Part shown: piece by piece, positions 52,990-62,512 of the stretch
How positions within the stretch are numbered: position 1 is the first letter of the stretch
Layout: each line of letters opens with the position of its first letter
Origin: DAOTTY01 sp034437575
GTDB lineage: Bacteria; Chloroflexota; Anaerolineae; Aggregatilineales; Phototrophicaceae
DNA: 64,000 nucleotides
Assembly (NCBI GenBank): GCA_034437575.1
Contig: DAOTTY010000081.1
Coordinates: 1-64,000 of the forward strand
Direction: 5' to 3'
Translations under genes and position numbers: made by a program
Notes under the pieces: model-generated
Told to the model about the DNA's origin: nothing
The model's input: the letters and a program-made list of their open reading frames with translations, nothing else
Databases searched by the model: none

Positions 52990-53585
52990 TGGCGTTTGAG
53001 AATCTACTAATTGAGTACGGAATTATCCGATTTGGGCGCTTTTCGGATGGCAAGGGCGGTTGGATGCCGTTCAAGCTCAACCTGGAGTGGATGGTATCGT
53101 ACCCTGACGTGTTGAAGACGGCAGCCTTCGACGTGCAAAACCACTTTCGGGTACACAACGAATCCATCAATCAGTTTGAACGTATCCTGTGTCCGATTGA
53201 TGCATTACCTGTAGCAACGCTTGTGAGCGCGAACACAGGGATTCCAGTGGTGTACAGCCGCGGGCAGGGAACGGCTGCTACACACGACCTCGTGGGCGCT
53301 TATGACATCAACCATCCAACTTTACTCATCACGACAACGCATGTGAGCGCTCATTCAGGGCTATCGGATTGGGTTGAGGATGCGAACCAAGTTGGATTGA
53401 AGATTTGCTATCACTTATCGCTAGTCGAAGGGTTTGCAGCGTCGGGGTTGGGTATAGCTAATGGGAATCTAACAAGCATCAGCTCACTAGCACGCCTTGC
53501 AGCACATGGTGGGTTAATTACACATCCGCATTATGAACAGATCGTGGCGCTAAACGGAGCCGCATTATCCGGGGGGAGAGTGTGA
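52989..53585 (+). CDS. Orotate phosphoribosyltransferase-like protein, degenerate
   Basis: 198 residues with the outline of a type I phosphoribosyltransferase: LLIEYGIIRFGRFSDGKGG at the start (as in OPRTase), a LNLEWMVSYPDVL segment, PVATLVSANTGIPVVYSRG and a flexible-loop-like GQGTAATHDLVGAYD. The PRPP-binding motif normally holding two adjacent acidic residues before TTG is instead LLITTTHVSAHSGLS. Catalysis is therefore doubtful; a regulatory or binding role is possible. ATG 52989 overlaps the preceding stop by one base. It is convergent with lepA. Confidence 0.65.
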   Translation: MAFENLLIEYGIIRFGRFSDGKGGWMPFKLNLEWMVSYPDVLKTAAFDVQNHFRVHNESINQFERILCPIDALPVATLVSANTGIPVVYSRGQGTAATHDLVGAYDINHPTLLITTTHVSAHSGLSDWVEDANQVGLKICYHLSLVEGFAASGLGIANGNLTSISSLARLAAHGGLITHPHYEQIVALNGAALSGGRV

Positions 53586-53602
53586 CAATAATCCACACTC
53601 TC
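53576..53602. terminator. Hairpin between convergent operons
   Basis: GAGAGTGTG (53576-53584) pairs perfectly with CACACTCTC (53594-53602) around a 9-base loop. It starts inside the last codons of the OPRTase-like gene and lies just before the lepA stop on the other strand. No T-run follows on either side, so termination efficiency is uncertain. Confidence 0.5.
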
Positions 53603-53615
53603 ACAAGTCTGTTGG

Positions 53616-55418
53616 TTAATCGTCGTCCAGGCTAAGCAGCGACATGAAGGCTTCCTGCGGGATTTCCACTGCGCCGACCATCTTCATACGCTTCTTGCCC
53701 TTCTTCTGCTTTTCGAGCAGTTTCTTTTTACGGGTGATGTCACCACCATAGCACTTGGCTAACACATCTTTGCGGAGTGCCTTCACGTTGGCACGGGAAA
53801 TAACGTTTTTGCCAACGGCAGCCTGCACGGGTACGACAAACATCTGGCGCGGAATCAAATCCTTGAGCTTTGTGACGAGTTTCTGACCCTTGTGGTAGGC
53901 GTGGTCACGGTGAACGATCATGGCCAGCGCGTCTACTGGCTCTTTATTCACCAACACATCCAGCTTGACCAAATCACCTGCCTGATAGGCATCAAATTGG
54001 TAATCCAGGCTGGCGTAGCCGCGTGTAGCGCTTTTAAGACGGTCGTAGAAGTCCACGATGACTTCAGATAGTGGCATACGGTAGTGCAATGAGACGCGGG
54101 TTGCATCCATGTATTCTGTGGTGATGTATTCCCCGCGCTTTTTAATGACGAGGTCCATCACCGCACCAATATAATCCTGTGGGGTAAAGATTTGAATCTT
54201 CATCCACGGCTCGTGAATTTCCTCGATTCCGCTGGGGTCTGGTAGGTGCGCCGGGCTGTCAATCTCGATGATCTCGCCACTGTGCATATACACCTTGTAT
54301 TCTACGCTGGGAGCAGTTGCTAATATGTCCAGTCCGTATTCACGTTCCAGGCGTTCCTGCACAATTTCCATATGGAACAGGCCCAGGAAGCCCACACGAA
54401 AACCAAAGTTCAACGCTTGCGAATTCTCCGGCTCATAGGTAAGGGCAGCGTCGTTAAGTTGCAACTTCTCGAAGGCATCGCGCATATCTTCGTAGTCGTC
54501 GTTATCAGTGGGGTAGAAGCCTGCAAACACCATCGGTTTGACCTGCTTGTAACCCGGTAATTGTTCTGGGGCACCGTTCTCGGCAAGCGTGATAGTATCA
54601 CCAACCCGACATTCGGCCACCGTCTTGAAGCCTGTTGCAATGTAACCCACTTCGCCAGCATGGAGTGCCTCCACAGGGCGCATCACCGGGTTAAACACAC
54701 CGATTTCAACAGACTCGAACTTAGCATCGGTAGCCATCATTCTGAGGGAGTCGCGCTTGGTCAGCTTGCCATCCACCATACGGACGTAGGCTATAACGCC
54801 TTTGTATGAGTCGTAGTGTGAGTCAAACACCAGCGCACGGGGTGGGCCATCCTCATCACCGCTGGGGGGCGGTACATGCTTCACAACGGCTTCCAGTACC
54901 CTGGTCACGTTAAGGCCCGTCTTTGCCGAAATCGGAATCACATCCTCAGTCGGTGTGCCCAGCAAATCGGCAATTTCCTGCGCAATTTCTTCAGGGCGGG
55001 CGGCAGGTAGGTCTACTTTATTGACAACAGGAATGATTTCCAGGTCTTGCTCAAGGGCGAGGTACAGGTTGGCCAGTGTTTGGGCTTCGGTGCCCTGGCT
55101 AGCATCTACAACAATCACAGCGCCTTCACATGCCTGGAGGGCGCGGCTAACTTCGTAGGTGAAGTCTACATGGCCGGGGGTGTCGATGAGGTTAATCAGG
55201 TATTCCTCACCATCTTCGGCCTCATACACCATCCGCACTGCCGACGCCTTAATGGTCACACCGCGTTCACGTTCCAGGTCCATGTCATCAAGCAGTTGTG
55301 CCTTCATCTCCCGGTCGCTGACGGTTTTGGTCATTTGCAACAGTCGGTCAGCGAGGGTGCTCTTACCGTGATCAATGTGAGCAATAATCGAAAAATTTCG
55401 AATGTTTTCTTGCTTCAT
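53616..55418 (-). CDS. lepA: Elongation factor 4
   Basis: Ribosome-bound GTPase that back-translocates stalled ribosomes. 600 residues, normal. G1 AHIDHGKSTLADRLLQ, the switch region RERGVTIKASAVRM, G3 IDTPGHVDF and G4 NKVDLPAA are present. The LepA-specific C-terminal domain includes YGGDITRKKKLLEKQKKGKKRM, partly lysine-rich, and differs from EF-G. It is the last gene of a minus-strand run with tlyA and the protease genes, 84 bases after tlyA. Confidence 0.98.
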   Translation of the reverse strand: MKQENIRNFSIIAHIDHGKSTLADRLLQMTKTVSDREMKAQLLDDMDLERERGVTIKASAVRMVYEAEDGEEYLINLIDTPGHVDFTYEVSRALQACEGAVIVVDASQGTEAQTLANLYLALEQDLEIIPVVNKVDLPAARPEEIAQEIADLLGTPTEDVIPISAKTGLNVTRVLEAVVKHVPPPSGDEDGPPRALVFDSHYDSYKGVIAYVRMVDGKLTKRDSLRMMATDAKFESVEIGVFNPVMRPVEALHAGEVGYIATGFKTVAECRVGDTITLAENGAPEQLPGYKQVKPMVFAGFYPTDNDDYEDMRDAFEKLQLNDAALTYEPENSQALNFGFRVGFLGLFHMEIVQERLEREYGLDILATAPSVEYKVYMHSGEIIEIDSPAHLPDPSGIEEIHEPWMKIQIFTPQDYIGAVMDLVIKKRGEYITTEYMDATRVSLHYRMPLSEVIVDFYDRLKSATRGYASLDYQFDAYQAGDLVKLDVLVNKEPVDALAMIVHRDHAYHKGQKLVTKLKDLIPRQMFVVPVQAAVGKNVISRANVKALRKDVLAKCYGGDITRKKKLLEKQKKGKKRMKMVGAVEIPQEAFMSLLSLDDD

Positions 55419-55502
55419 CGCGTTCGTTGACTACCTCGTATCAAGTGTTTATGGTAAACATTGCTCAATATACCAGAGTTCGACCGCAGATGGGATATTA
55501 TG

Positions 55503-56285
55503 TTATTCATCTACTAAGACGCGATCAATGGCAGTCGGTAGGTCAAGGTTTGTTGCCGCTTTCGTTGATGCCCATACCAAGAACTCACGGTTTCCGTCTG
55601 CACCTTTAATGGGGGAGTTCGTCAAGCCACGCACAGAAAGCGTTTGGGATTGCAAGAAGATGAGTATGTGGGTGAGGACCTGACGATGAGTGGCTCTATC
55701 ACGCACGATGCCGCCTTTGCCAACATCGTTTTTGCCTGCCTCAAACTGCGGCTTAATCAGGGCGATGATGTCTGCCTTTGGCGTTAGCCATTTGCGTATG
55801 GCTGGAATCAGCAGGCGAAGCGAGATAAATGAGGCATCTACGACGACGAGATTTACCTGCTCATCCAGGGATTCAAGATAACGGGCGTTGGTTCGCTCGA
55901 TCACAATAACACGCTCATCTACGCGCAGGGGATAAGCGATCTGGCCGTAACCGACATCTATGGCATAAACGCGAGCCACACCATATTGCAGCAGGCAGTC
56001 TGTAAAGCCGCCCGTGCTCGCGCCCACATCTGCCGCGACTTTGCCTGCAACATCAAAATCGAAGTCTGTTAGGGCACTGGCTAATTTATCACCGCCGCGA
56101 CTGACAAAGCGTGGCTTAGACTTGACGGTGATCTTGTCCTCATCAGCGACTCGTGTACCGGCTTTGTCTACCATGACGCCGTTAACCAACACCTCCCCCG
56201 CCATAATCATGCCCTGGGCCTTGGCCCGGCTGTGAGCCAGTCCCATTTCGTGCAGGGTCACATCTAAACGCTTTTTGTGCGGCAT
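55503..56285 (-). CDS. tlyA: TlyA-family rRNA 2'-O-methyltransferase
   Basis: 260 residues. An N-terminal S4 RNA-binding domain (KKRLDVTLHEMGLAHSRAKA, GEVLVNGVMVDKAG) is followed by KPRFVSRGGDKLASAL and an FtsJ-like methyltransferase with VAADVGASTGGFTDCLLQ (SAM site), VYAIDVGYGQIAYPLR, VVVDASFISLRLLIPAI and LIKPQFEAGKNDVGKGGIV. In mycobacteria TlyA methylates 16S and 23S rRNA cytidines. Some members are also annotated as hemolysins. It starts one base after the protease stop. Confidence 0.95.
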   Translation of the reverse strand: MPHKKRLDVTLHEMGLAHSRAKAQGMIMAGEVLVNGVMVDKAGTRVADEDKITVKSKPRFVSRGGDKLASALTDFDFDVAGKVAADVGASTGGFTDCLLQYGVARVYAIDVGYGQIAYPLRVDERVIVIERTNARYLESLDEQVNLVVVDASFISLRLLIPAIRKWLTPKADIIALIKPQFEAGKNDVGKGGIVRDRATHRQVLTHILIFLQSQTLSVRGLTNSPIKGADGNREFLVWASTKAATNLDLPTAIDRVLVDE

Positions 56286-56286
56286 A

Positions 56287-58545
56287 TTATTCCTTCGTTA
56301 GATAAATAGTGAGGTTAAGCGGGTTTTCAGTGTCGCCATCGACTACAAACCCATCCGCTTCAATAGGCAGGTACCCATCGGCACTGATAACGACACTGTA
56401 GGGCACGCTCCGCGTTTCCGTAGAGATTTCCAGTAGGCGTTCCATCTGGAAGAACCCGTTGCGGTCAGTCGTGGCAAGGGCGTAAATCTGCTCGCTGTCC
56501 CAAACAAAATCAGCTACAGAAAAGTCCTCACTAATGAGCACAAATGTCACACCAGGAATACCTGTGCCAGCGTCTACGTCCATAATTTGGCCCTGAAGCT
56601 GCAACCCCGACGCTTGTGCGAAGCGATCAATGCGTAATTGACCGATGCCGATAGTGGCTTCGTCACTGGCCAGCAGCACTTCCCCAATGAGTAGTTCAAC
56701 ACGGTAGGTGCCGTCTGGTAAAAAGTTGTTATGGTCTAGTGTGATGACGTAGTTGCTGCCGTCTGTGGCAACGCTCCAGCGCTGGGACTGTTCATAAAAG
56801 GTGTTGTTATCTACCGTCCAGCGAACGGTCCAGCGAGTGCCGGGTTGGATTTGCTGCCAGTTGAAGACGACGAAGACACGCTCAGTTTCTGTTGGAAAGC
56901 TGTTCGCCGCAGGGGTTGTAGCCGCCTCGATGGCGTTGTTTGCACTGGTGAAGTGAATATCTGGAAATACTTCGGGAAAGGCACCGCGTGGCACCCCGGC
57001 GATAGTGAAATCAGATGTAGCGCCGAGGCGTCCATCCAGGTAAATTTCTAGCCGATAGCGCCCTGGAAGCAAGCCGTTGGCATCCTGAATACTGATGGTG
57101 CGTGCGCCGTCTGCCCCAAATGCGCCGACGTTCCATAGATTCGTGTTGCGATATACCTCTGCATTCTCGTAGAACCAGCGCTCGGTGATCTCAATATTCT
57201 CGTTCATGTTGCGGTATATAAAGCGAGCACTGGCCACGTTGCCAGTTGGGAGTACAAAGCCGTTGCCGAGTGGGGTGCCGTCAAAGTCGGAAAGGCCGAA
57301 GACAATGTCACCAACATTGGGGTCGGTTGTGGGTACCCCTCCAACGACAATAGAAGCTGTGTTCTCTGCCATGCCGTCAATGAATACAGTGAAGGTGTAG
57401 GTGCCATTGGGCCACGCTTGGTCACTATTGCCAATAAACCATAGCCCACTCTCGCCACCGCTCCAACGTACCGGAGCAAGGCTGTAGGTCGCACTCGGAA
57501 TGTTATCGACCGTGACCCGTAATTCGTAGATCGTTTCTGGCGTCATGTTGGCATAGTCAAAAAACAGGTAGAGGCTGGTTGCGCCCGTTGGCAGATTGCC
57601 CACGATATTTGTTGGCAAGCCTGCATCATTTACAGAAGATGCAAAAAACAGCCGCGAGATCACCGGTTCTTCCGTCGGCAGGGTGGATTGCGGTATACCT
57701 TGCGATTGCAGATTAACTTGTAGGTCAAGTGATGCGCTTTGAATCAGGGGGGTGGCGAAGTTCGAGGCACGTAAGGCGTTGATAAACCCACCGATGGGGA
57801 TGCAGATGTCATTGTCGTTGATTTGGCGGTCGTTGTTGGTGTCCTGGATGAGTTGGCAGCTTGCCGATCCAGTTTCGACATCCGGTGGTGAGGTAGTAGG
57901 AACACCAATAAGCTGACCTTGCCCGTTATAGGCACCGCTTCCTGTCATCAGGCCAGGAATTGACACGTTTGTTTTGAGCCAGGACTTCGGGCCGGTCGGT
58001 TCTTCGGTAAACCCTGTTACCGTCCCACGCAACGTTTGAACGGGGGTATTATCCAGGCTGGTATAACCCACTACTGTAATTGTCTGATCGAGGCGCACCT
58101 GTGATGAATCTGTTAATTCCACGAACGGTAATGATAGCTCATCAGGGTTAATGCGCCTGCCATCAAGATCCTGGTGGATGCGAATCAGTGCTAGGTCTAA
58201 CCCAGGGGCACTTTGGAGAATTTCTGCGCGATACAGAGGGACGGGCGGGTCGTCCTCAGATGTGGTCAGAGCGATAATTAGGGTATTGCCGGGGCAGCTC
58301 TCGCTCATGTCAGTTGTGTGGGCATTGGTCAAAATTAAGCCATTGCGGCTAACCAGTGTGCCAGAGCCGACACATGTGGTAAAAAAATTATCGCTTGTGT
58401 CTTGCACTTGATAGATGAAGACAGTAGCCTGACGAATGCGTGGCAGTTCATCCTCGATGGTTCCCTGAGCATTGGTCATTGTCGGTAGGATTGCCAGGAA
58501 GATTGACAACACGAGTGCCATCATCCACTGTTTTGATCGAATCAT
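56287..58545 (-). CDS. Secreted trypsin-like serine protease with multiple beta domains
   Basis: 752 residues with a signal peptide (about 1-26). Residues 30-260 form an S1-type protease with the triad His76 (ILTNAHTT), Asp117 (GLDLALIRI) and Ser203 (LMTGSGAYN); two cysteine pairs could form disulfides. The serine motif is GSGA rather than GNSGG, which is unusual. After a Pro/Thr linker come several beta-sandwich-like repeats of about 110 residues and a C-terminal carboxypeptidase-regulatory-like domain (about 650-750; GQIMDVDAGTGIPGVTFVL, TTDRNGFFQMERL). It overlaps the upstream gene by 4 bases. A surface-processing role is inferred. Confidence 0.82.
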   Translation of the reverse strand: MIRSKQWMMALVLSIFLAILPTMTNAQGTIEDELPRIRQATVFIYQVQDTSDNFFTTCVGSGTLVSRNGLILTNAHTTDMSESCPGNTLIIALTTSEDDPPVPLYRAEILQSAPGLDLALIRIHQDLDGRRINPDELSLPFVELTDSSQVRLDQTITVVGYTSLDNTPVQTLRGTVTGFTEEPTGPKSWLKTNVSIPGLMTGSGAYNGQGQLIGVPTTSPPDVETGSASCQLIQDTNNDRQINDNDICIPIGGFINALRASNFATPLIQSASLDLQVNLQSQGIPQSTLPTEEPVISRLFFASSVNDAGLPTNIVGNLPTGATSLYLFFDYANMTPETIYELRVTVDNIPSATYSLAPVRWSGGESGLWFIGNSDQAWPNGTYTFTVFIDGMAENTASIVVGGVPTTDPNVGDIVFGLSDFDGTPLGNGFVLPTGNVASARFIYRNMNENIEITERWFYENAEVYRNTNLWNVGAFGADGARTISIQDANGLLPGRYRLEIYLDGRLGATSDFTIAGVPRGAFPEVFPDIHFTSANNAIEAATTPAANSFPTETERVFVVFNWQQIQPGTRWTVRWTVDNNTFYEQSQRWSVATDGSNYVITLDHNNFLPDGTYRVELLIGEVLLASDEATIGIGQLRIDRFAQASGLQLQGQIMDVDAGTGIPGVTFVLISEDFSVADFVWDSEQIYALATTDRNGFFQMERLLEISTETRSVPYSVVISADGYLPIEADGFVVDGDTENPLNLTIYLTKE

Positions 58546-59156
58546 CGTAGCTCCAGCCTGCTGATAAACTGCTCAAACAAAATAAGGTTTTCCTCGTAGG
58601 CATCTGCATCAGATAGCATTGTGATAATCACTGCTTGCTCGCGGGTCACAGTTAAAATGTCGATTCCACGCACGACAACGGGTACTGTTTGTTGAAAGGG
58701 ATTAGTATCTGTTGAAACGTAGAGATAATTTGCCGCTGTGGCGTCCAGGTCAGCTACACTCTCGTAAGGTTCTATGGACAGTCGTCGGAAAGCCGTCAGG
58801 TTTTGGGCGCGTTGCATACTCAGCGCATCAAAGATCGTGCGGTTGGTTGTGAGTTCGCTGACGGGTTGTACACTAACCTGAAAGGTGGTTTTGAATCCAA
58901 TCTCACGCAGATTGCGAACCCTGAAAATGTACTCTGTGCCGTTGGATTCCTCTAAAAGCCAATCCTGCGGGTAGTAAGCGATAATGCCTTCACTGTTATT
59001 CACATATTGGCTGGTTGCACTTTGTACATTGGCACGCAAGTTAAACAAAATAACAATCGTAAAGATGCTTAGCGCAATCGTGATGTAATGGCTCCAGCGC
59101 TGCCGTGTAGTAATGGTGTCTTGGGTGAGTTCATCTAGGGTTTCGATAACGGCCAT
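58542..59156 (-). CDS. Membrane-anchored PsbP/DUF1795-like protein
   Basis: 204 residues: a short cytoplasmic N-terminus, one membrane helix (about 25-43) and an external domain. The pattern EGIIAYYPQDWLLEESNGTEYIF, then IDILTVTREQAVIITMLSDAD and a terminal FEQFISRLEL, is that of PsbP or DUF1795-like lipid-side proteins in many bacteria. The function is unknown. It sits between a PrsW-like membrane protein and the secreted protease with overlapping stops and starts, so the three probably act together at the envelope. Confidence 0.65.
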   Translation of the reverse strand: MAVIETLDELTQDTITTRQRWSHYITIALSIFTIVILFNLRANVQSATSQYVNNSEGIIAYYPQDWLLEESNGTEYIFRVRNLREIGFKTTFQVSVQPVSELTTNRTIFDALSMQRAQNLTAFRRLSIEPYESVADLDATAANYLYVSTDTNPFQQTVPVVVRGIDILTVTREQAVIITMLSDADAYEENLILFEQFISRLELR

Positions 59157-60058
59157 TAGTCTCGCGGGTCTTTCTCAGCTTGCTTGGATTGCTTTTCGGT
59201 GTTTTGGAATAAGAAGATCATAGCAAGCGCAATACCGCCCAATGCTATAGCTGTAATTGCATAGTTGAAAATGGTACGTGGGTAGCTCACACTCAGGCCC
59301 AGGCGCGTATTGGCGATGTTGCCGCGTACTGTGATTATGATTCCTGTGATGAGTGAGGCAAGTGTAATCATACCGGGTACGAGGAGTGGTGAGGGTTTCG
59401 ACAAACGTATTTCGGCCAAGCCGTAGGCAACAATCAGGCTCCCCATGATTTGAAGGGCGGTCGTTCCGAATATACGCAGTACGGCGATGTCTGCTGGTGG
59501 GGTGGTGTCAAGTACATAGCGCAGATTCAGCACAGTTGCATAGGCTACCGCAGAAGCAGCGGCGTATGCGATTGCGTCGTAGCGGTTGCGAAATTGGTTG
59601 AGCCAAACAGTATAGCGCAAGACAAGATACTTTAGCGTTTCGGGCACAACACCAAAGGCCAGGGCATAGATCACAATTTTGTTGACCAGCTCCTGTTGAT
59701 TGCCCCACGATTCCACCTCTAAAATCCGGTAGATAAGGGGATAGCCAATTGAATTGGCGGCCATGGCTGTGATGACAAACACGGGTAATAAACGATTGCG
59801 CGGAACCTGCGCCCGTCCCTCCGGCACCCAGGAAAAGATGCACCATAACACACACGGCAGCAGTGCCGAACCCAGCGTGAACCATGGCTCAAGCGGTGCT
59901 GGTATAGGTAAAAATGCAGGTAAATACATGACAACAAGCGTCGTTATGGTAAGCAAAGCAGCTTCAATAATGATGCTGGCCCATACTCTTCGGTATGGGT
60001 AGATGTTCGCCTCCTGTGCAGGAGGGGTAATGAGTTGTGGTTTGACTTGAGATTCCAC
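59156..60058 (-). CDS. PrsW-like polytopic membrane protein
   Basis: 300 residues with about eight hydrophobic segments and a charged C-terminus. The segment VVPETLKYLVLRY (Glu140, Lys143) resembles the ExxK motif of PrsW/CAAX-type intramembrane proteases, and RYDAIAYAAASAVAYATVLN fits the following D-rich helix. The second glutamate expected near the end of that helix is not obvious, so activity is uncertain. It heads a unit with the anchored PsbP-like protein and the secreted protease. TAATG links it to the next gene. Confidence 0.55.
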   Translation of the reverse strand: MESQVKPQLITPPAQEANIYPYRRVWASIIIEAALLTITTLVVMYLPAFLPIPAPLEPWFTLGSALLPCVLWCIFSWVPEGRAQVPRNRLLPVFVITAMAANSIGYPLIYRILEVESWGNQQELVNKIVIYALAFGVVPETLKYLVLRYTVWLNQFRNRYDAIAYAAASAVAYATVLNLRYVLDTTPPADIAVLRIFGTTALQIMGSLIVAYGLAEIRLSKPSPLLVPGMITLASLITGIIITVRGNIANTRLGLSVSYPRTIFNYAITAIALGGIALAMIFLFQNTEKQSKQAEKDPRD

Positions 60059-60129
60059 GATTAGACGATGTTAACTCTAAAACTGAGATGTTCATGCTAT
60101 AGGAATTGGGTGAGTGGGGGAAGTGCAGG

Positions 60130-61731
60130 ATGCAGTTGCATATGAGTCAGTTACTTTACTATATCGGTCTGTTAGCTTTGCTGGGGTGTTCGCCTGTTGG
60201 CAGTGGCGAGCCAGCCTCTAACATAAACCCGGATATGGTCTATACCATGTCACGTGAGCCAGCGACATTTGACCCACATCTAACCGAATCATTGGAGGCG
60301 GGGATTGTGTTGAGGCAGGTGTATGACACGCTGATTTACCGTGACCCCGCAACGCGGGAGTTTGTGCCGGGATTGGCAATGGATTGGTCAATCTCGGAAG
60401 ATCAGTTGTCGTACACATTTCGCCTGCGCGATGGTGTCACATTCCATGACGGCACACGCTTTGATGCGAACGCGGTAGCCAGCAATCTTGATCGCATCGT
60501 GAACCTTCAGGGGCGTGCATTTCGGTCTTTAGGGCCTTATCGAGGATACGAAATTGTAGATAGCCACACCATCATCATCAGGCTTGCTGAACCATACAGC
60601 CCACTTTTAGATGCGCTGAGTCACTTTTACCTGGGTATGGCAAGCCCACTTGCACTGGCCGAATATTCTACGCAGCGCTATCAGTTTTATCAGGTTGGGA
60701 CGGGACCATATCGGTTTAAAGATTTGATTCCGGGTCGTTATGTCATCCTGGAAAAGAACGATACTTATAATTGGCCTCCTACAACCTTCGCGGGGGACTT
60801 CGAAAATGCTCCAGGTCGTGTTGAGTTTCGATTTTTAGATGATGACTCGCGTGCGATAGATGTGGTAACAGAAGGGCAGTCTGCGGTGGTGGAGCAGCTT
60901 TCACCAGCGGGGGCCAGGTCATTGGCGGTGAGTGCAGACATACAGGTGCTGCCAACGGGGATTCCAGGGCAGCCTATTCAGATGCTGATGAATGTTGAGC
61001 AGGCACCCACAGATGAGCTGCCTGTGCGCCAAGCGCTATTGCACGCTACGAATCGCAGCGAAATTGCAGATGGGGTGTTTGGGGGTTTTTCCCCGGTGGC
61101 ATGGGGGCCACTGAGTGCCAACACGTTGTACTACAGTCAGGAAATGACGGGAATCTACCCATATGATATTGTCGCAGCGGGCGAATTGCTTGAATCGGCT
61201 GGCTACACAGACGATGACAATGATGGTTTCTTGGAGCGCGAAGGCGAACCACTTGTAATGGAATTGATCGTGCCATCGAATCCAGTCTTTACGCAACTTG
61301 TGGAATTGCTCCGCCGCCAGTGGCAGATTGTTGGGATTGGAATTGAGGTGGATGTGCGTCCAACGGAGAGGGCGATTGCTGAACGAATCACGGAAGGTAA
61401 TTACAACCTTGTCGCTCATGGTTCGTTGGGAATTGATCCGCATTTATTGACGGATTACTACACATCATCTGGTTTGCTGAACTGGACAGGATACACAGAT
61501 GACTCGCTAGATGAGGTGCTGCTGCGTGCAAGCCAAGATAATGACCCGATTGTTCGGGCCAGTGCCTATGTGCAGGCACAGCGTTTCATTATGCAGGAAG
61601 CACTGGTGCTGCCACTGGTTGAGGTTGTTCATTTGAATGCGGCAAGAACAACTGTGGGGGGACTGTCGTATGATGCTCAAGGTGTCTATCCGATACTGCC
61701 TAATGTCAGGTTAACTTCTGATGTGGAGTAA
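60130..61731 (+). CDS. Peptide-type binding lipoprotein (family 5)
   Basis: Solute-binding protein of the DppA/OppA family. A lipoprotein signal ends in LLALLGCS, with the lipid-bearing Cys about 20 residues in. The mature chain shows SREPATFDPHLTESLEAG, YTFRLRDGVTFHDGTRFDA, VGTGPYRFKDLIPGRYVIL and RQALLHATNRSEIADGVF, all typical. The start is uncertain: TTG 60106, ATG 60130 and ATG 60142 are in frame, and GGGGGAAG suits 60130. No permease or ATPase genes are nearby. Its last 26 bases overlap the convergent IPK gene. Confidence 0.9.
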   Translation: MQLHMSQLLYYIGLLALLGCSPVGSGEPASNINPDMVYTMSREPATFDPHLTESLEAGIVLRQVYDTLIYRDPATREFVPGLAMDWSISEDQLSYTFRLRDGVTFHDGTRFDANAVASNLDRIVNLQGRAFRSLGPYRGYEIVDSHTIIIRLAEPYSPLLDALSHFYLGMASPLALAEYSTQRYQFYQVGTGPYRFKDLIPGRYVILEKNDTYNWPPTTFAGDFENAPGRVEFRFLDDDSRAIDVVTEGQSAVVEQLSPAGARSLAVSADIQVLPTGIPGQPIQMLMNVEQAPTDELPVRQALLHATNRSEIADGVFGGFSPVAWGPLSANTLYYSQEMTGIYPYDIVAAGELLESAGYTDDDNDGFLEREGEPLVMELIVPSNPVFTQLVELLRRQWQIVGIGIEVDVRPTERAIAERITEGNYNLVAHGSLGIDPHLLTDYYTSSGLLNWTGYTDDSLDEVLLRASQDNDPIVRASAYVQAQRFIMQEALVLPLVEVVHLNAARTTVGGLSYDAQGVYPILPNVRLTSDVE

Positions 61732-62512
61732 ATATCCGAGTGCCTACCTGTAGAGCGTCATCAAGCAAAACATGGGTTAGCAGATCGGGTTGATTGCCGT
61801 TGATAATGTGGATTACTGCGCCGTTCACATCCCTTGCCAGCGATAGCATGTCTTGCACCTTTGTTAGCATCCCTCCGGTAACGTCTATACCGCGTGAGTT
61901 GCCGAGTGCGCTTTTTACCTGTGGATAGGTTTGTGGGGTGATTTGGGGAATCACGGTGCCACTGTCGTCGTAGACCCCGTCAACCTCACCTAGCAGTATA
62001 ATTCGCTTTACGGTCAAGTGATGAGCCAGGTATTTGAAGATCGTTTCGGTGGAGATGATTGTGCCGCCTTTTTGGGTGTCGATTGCAACATCGCCGTGAA
62101 CAAGCGGCAGCAGCCCGTTTTTAAGAGCTGTTTGAATGGGTGTAATGGCCATTTCGCGGATTGCGCCATTCTCACAAATAGCTGACGCAGATGGTTGTAA
62201 TCTCCAGACGGGTAAACCAGCGTTGTGAAAAGCCGTTGTAACCTTGTGATTGAGTTCAGCGGCGGTGGTGGCAACTTCCGCAAAACCTACCCAGTCATGA
62301 GCCGTGCTGACGCCGTTAATGGTGTTGTGTCTTTGGGCGGCAAAGTGACCAAATGAGCCGCTCCCATGACCGATTAAAAGCCTCAGTGACGGATTTTGCT
62401 GTTTAGCTTCCACAATTTCCTGGGCGATACGCTCGGTGGTCTGTGCATAGTAGGAGCGCTCGGTGGTCTTGTCTGTGATGAGCGACCCGCCTATTTTTAC
62501 AAATATCATCAC
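61706..62512 (-). CDS. ipk: Isopentenyl phosphate kinase
   Basis: Phosphorylates isopentenyl phosphate to isopentenyl diphosphate using ATP. 268 residues of the amino-acid-kinase fold. IFVKIGGSLITDK binds phosphate, and GHGSGSFGHFAA holds His56 at the position of the catalytic His that distinguishes IPK from other family members. LLPLVHGDVAID, IILLGEVDGVYDD and the GIDVTGGMLTKV loop complete the fold. IPK is typical of archaea and also of Chloroflexi such as Roseiflexus. It overlaps mevalonate kinase by 4 bases, and overlaps the convergent binding protein gene by 26 bases. Confidence 0.95.
   Translation of the reverse strand: MMIFVKIGGSLITDKTTERSYYAQTTERIAQEIVEAKQQNPSLRLLIGHGSGSFGHFAAQRHNTINGVSTAHDWVGFAEVATTAAELNHKVTTAFHNAGLPVWRLQPSASAICENGAIREMAITPIQTALKNGLLPLVHGDVAIDTQKGGTIISTETIFKYLAHHLTVKRIILLGEVDGVYDDSGTVIPQITPQTYPQVKSALGNSRGIDVTGGMLTKVQDMLSLARDVNGAVIHIINGNQPDLLTHVLLDDALQVGTRIFTPHQKLT

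Noticed and set aside
61706..61731. The 26-base overlap of the IPK and binding protein genes as a sign of a wrong stop or frameshift
   Set aside because: Both C-termini run through to natural stops with plausible lengths; short convergent overlaps are common.
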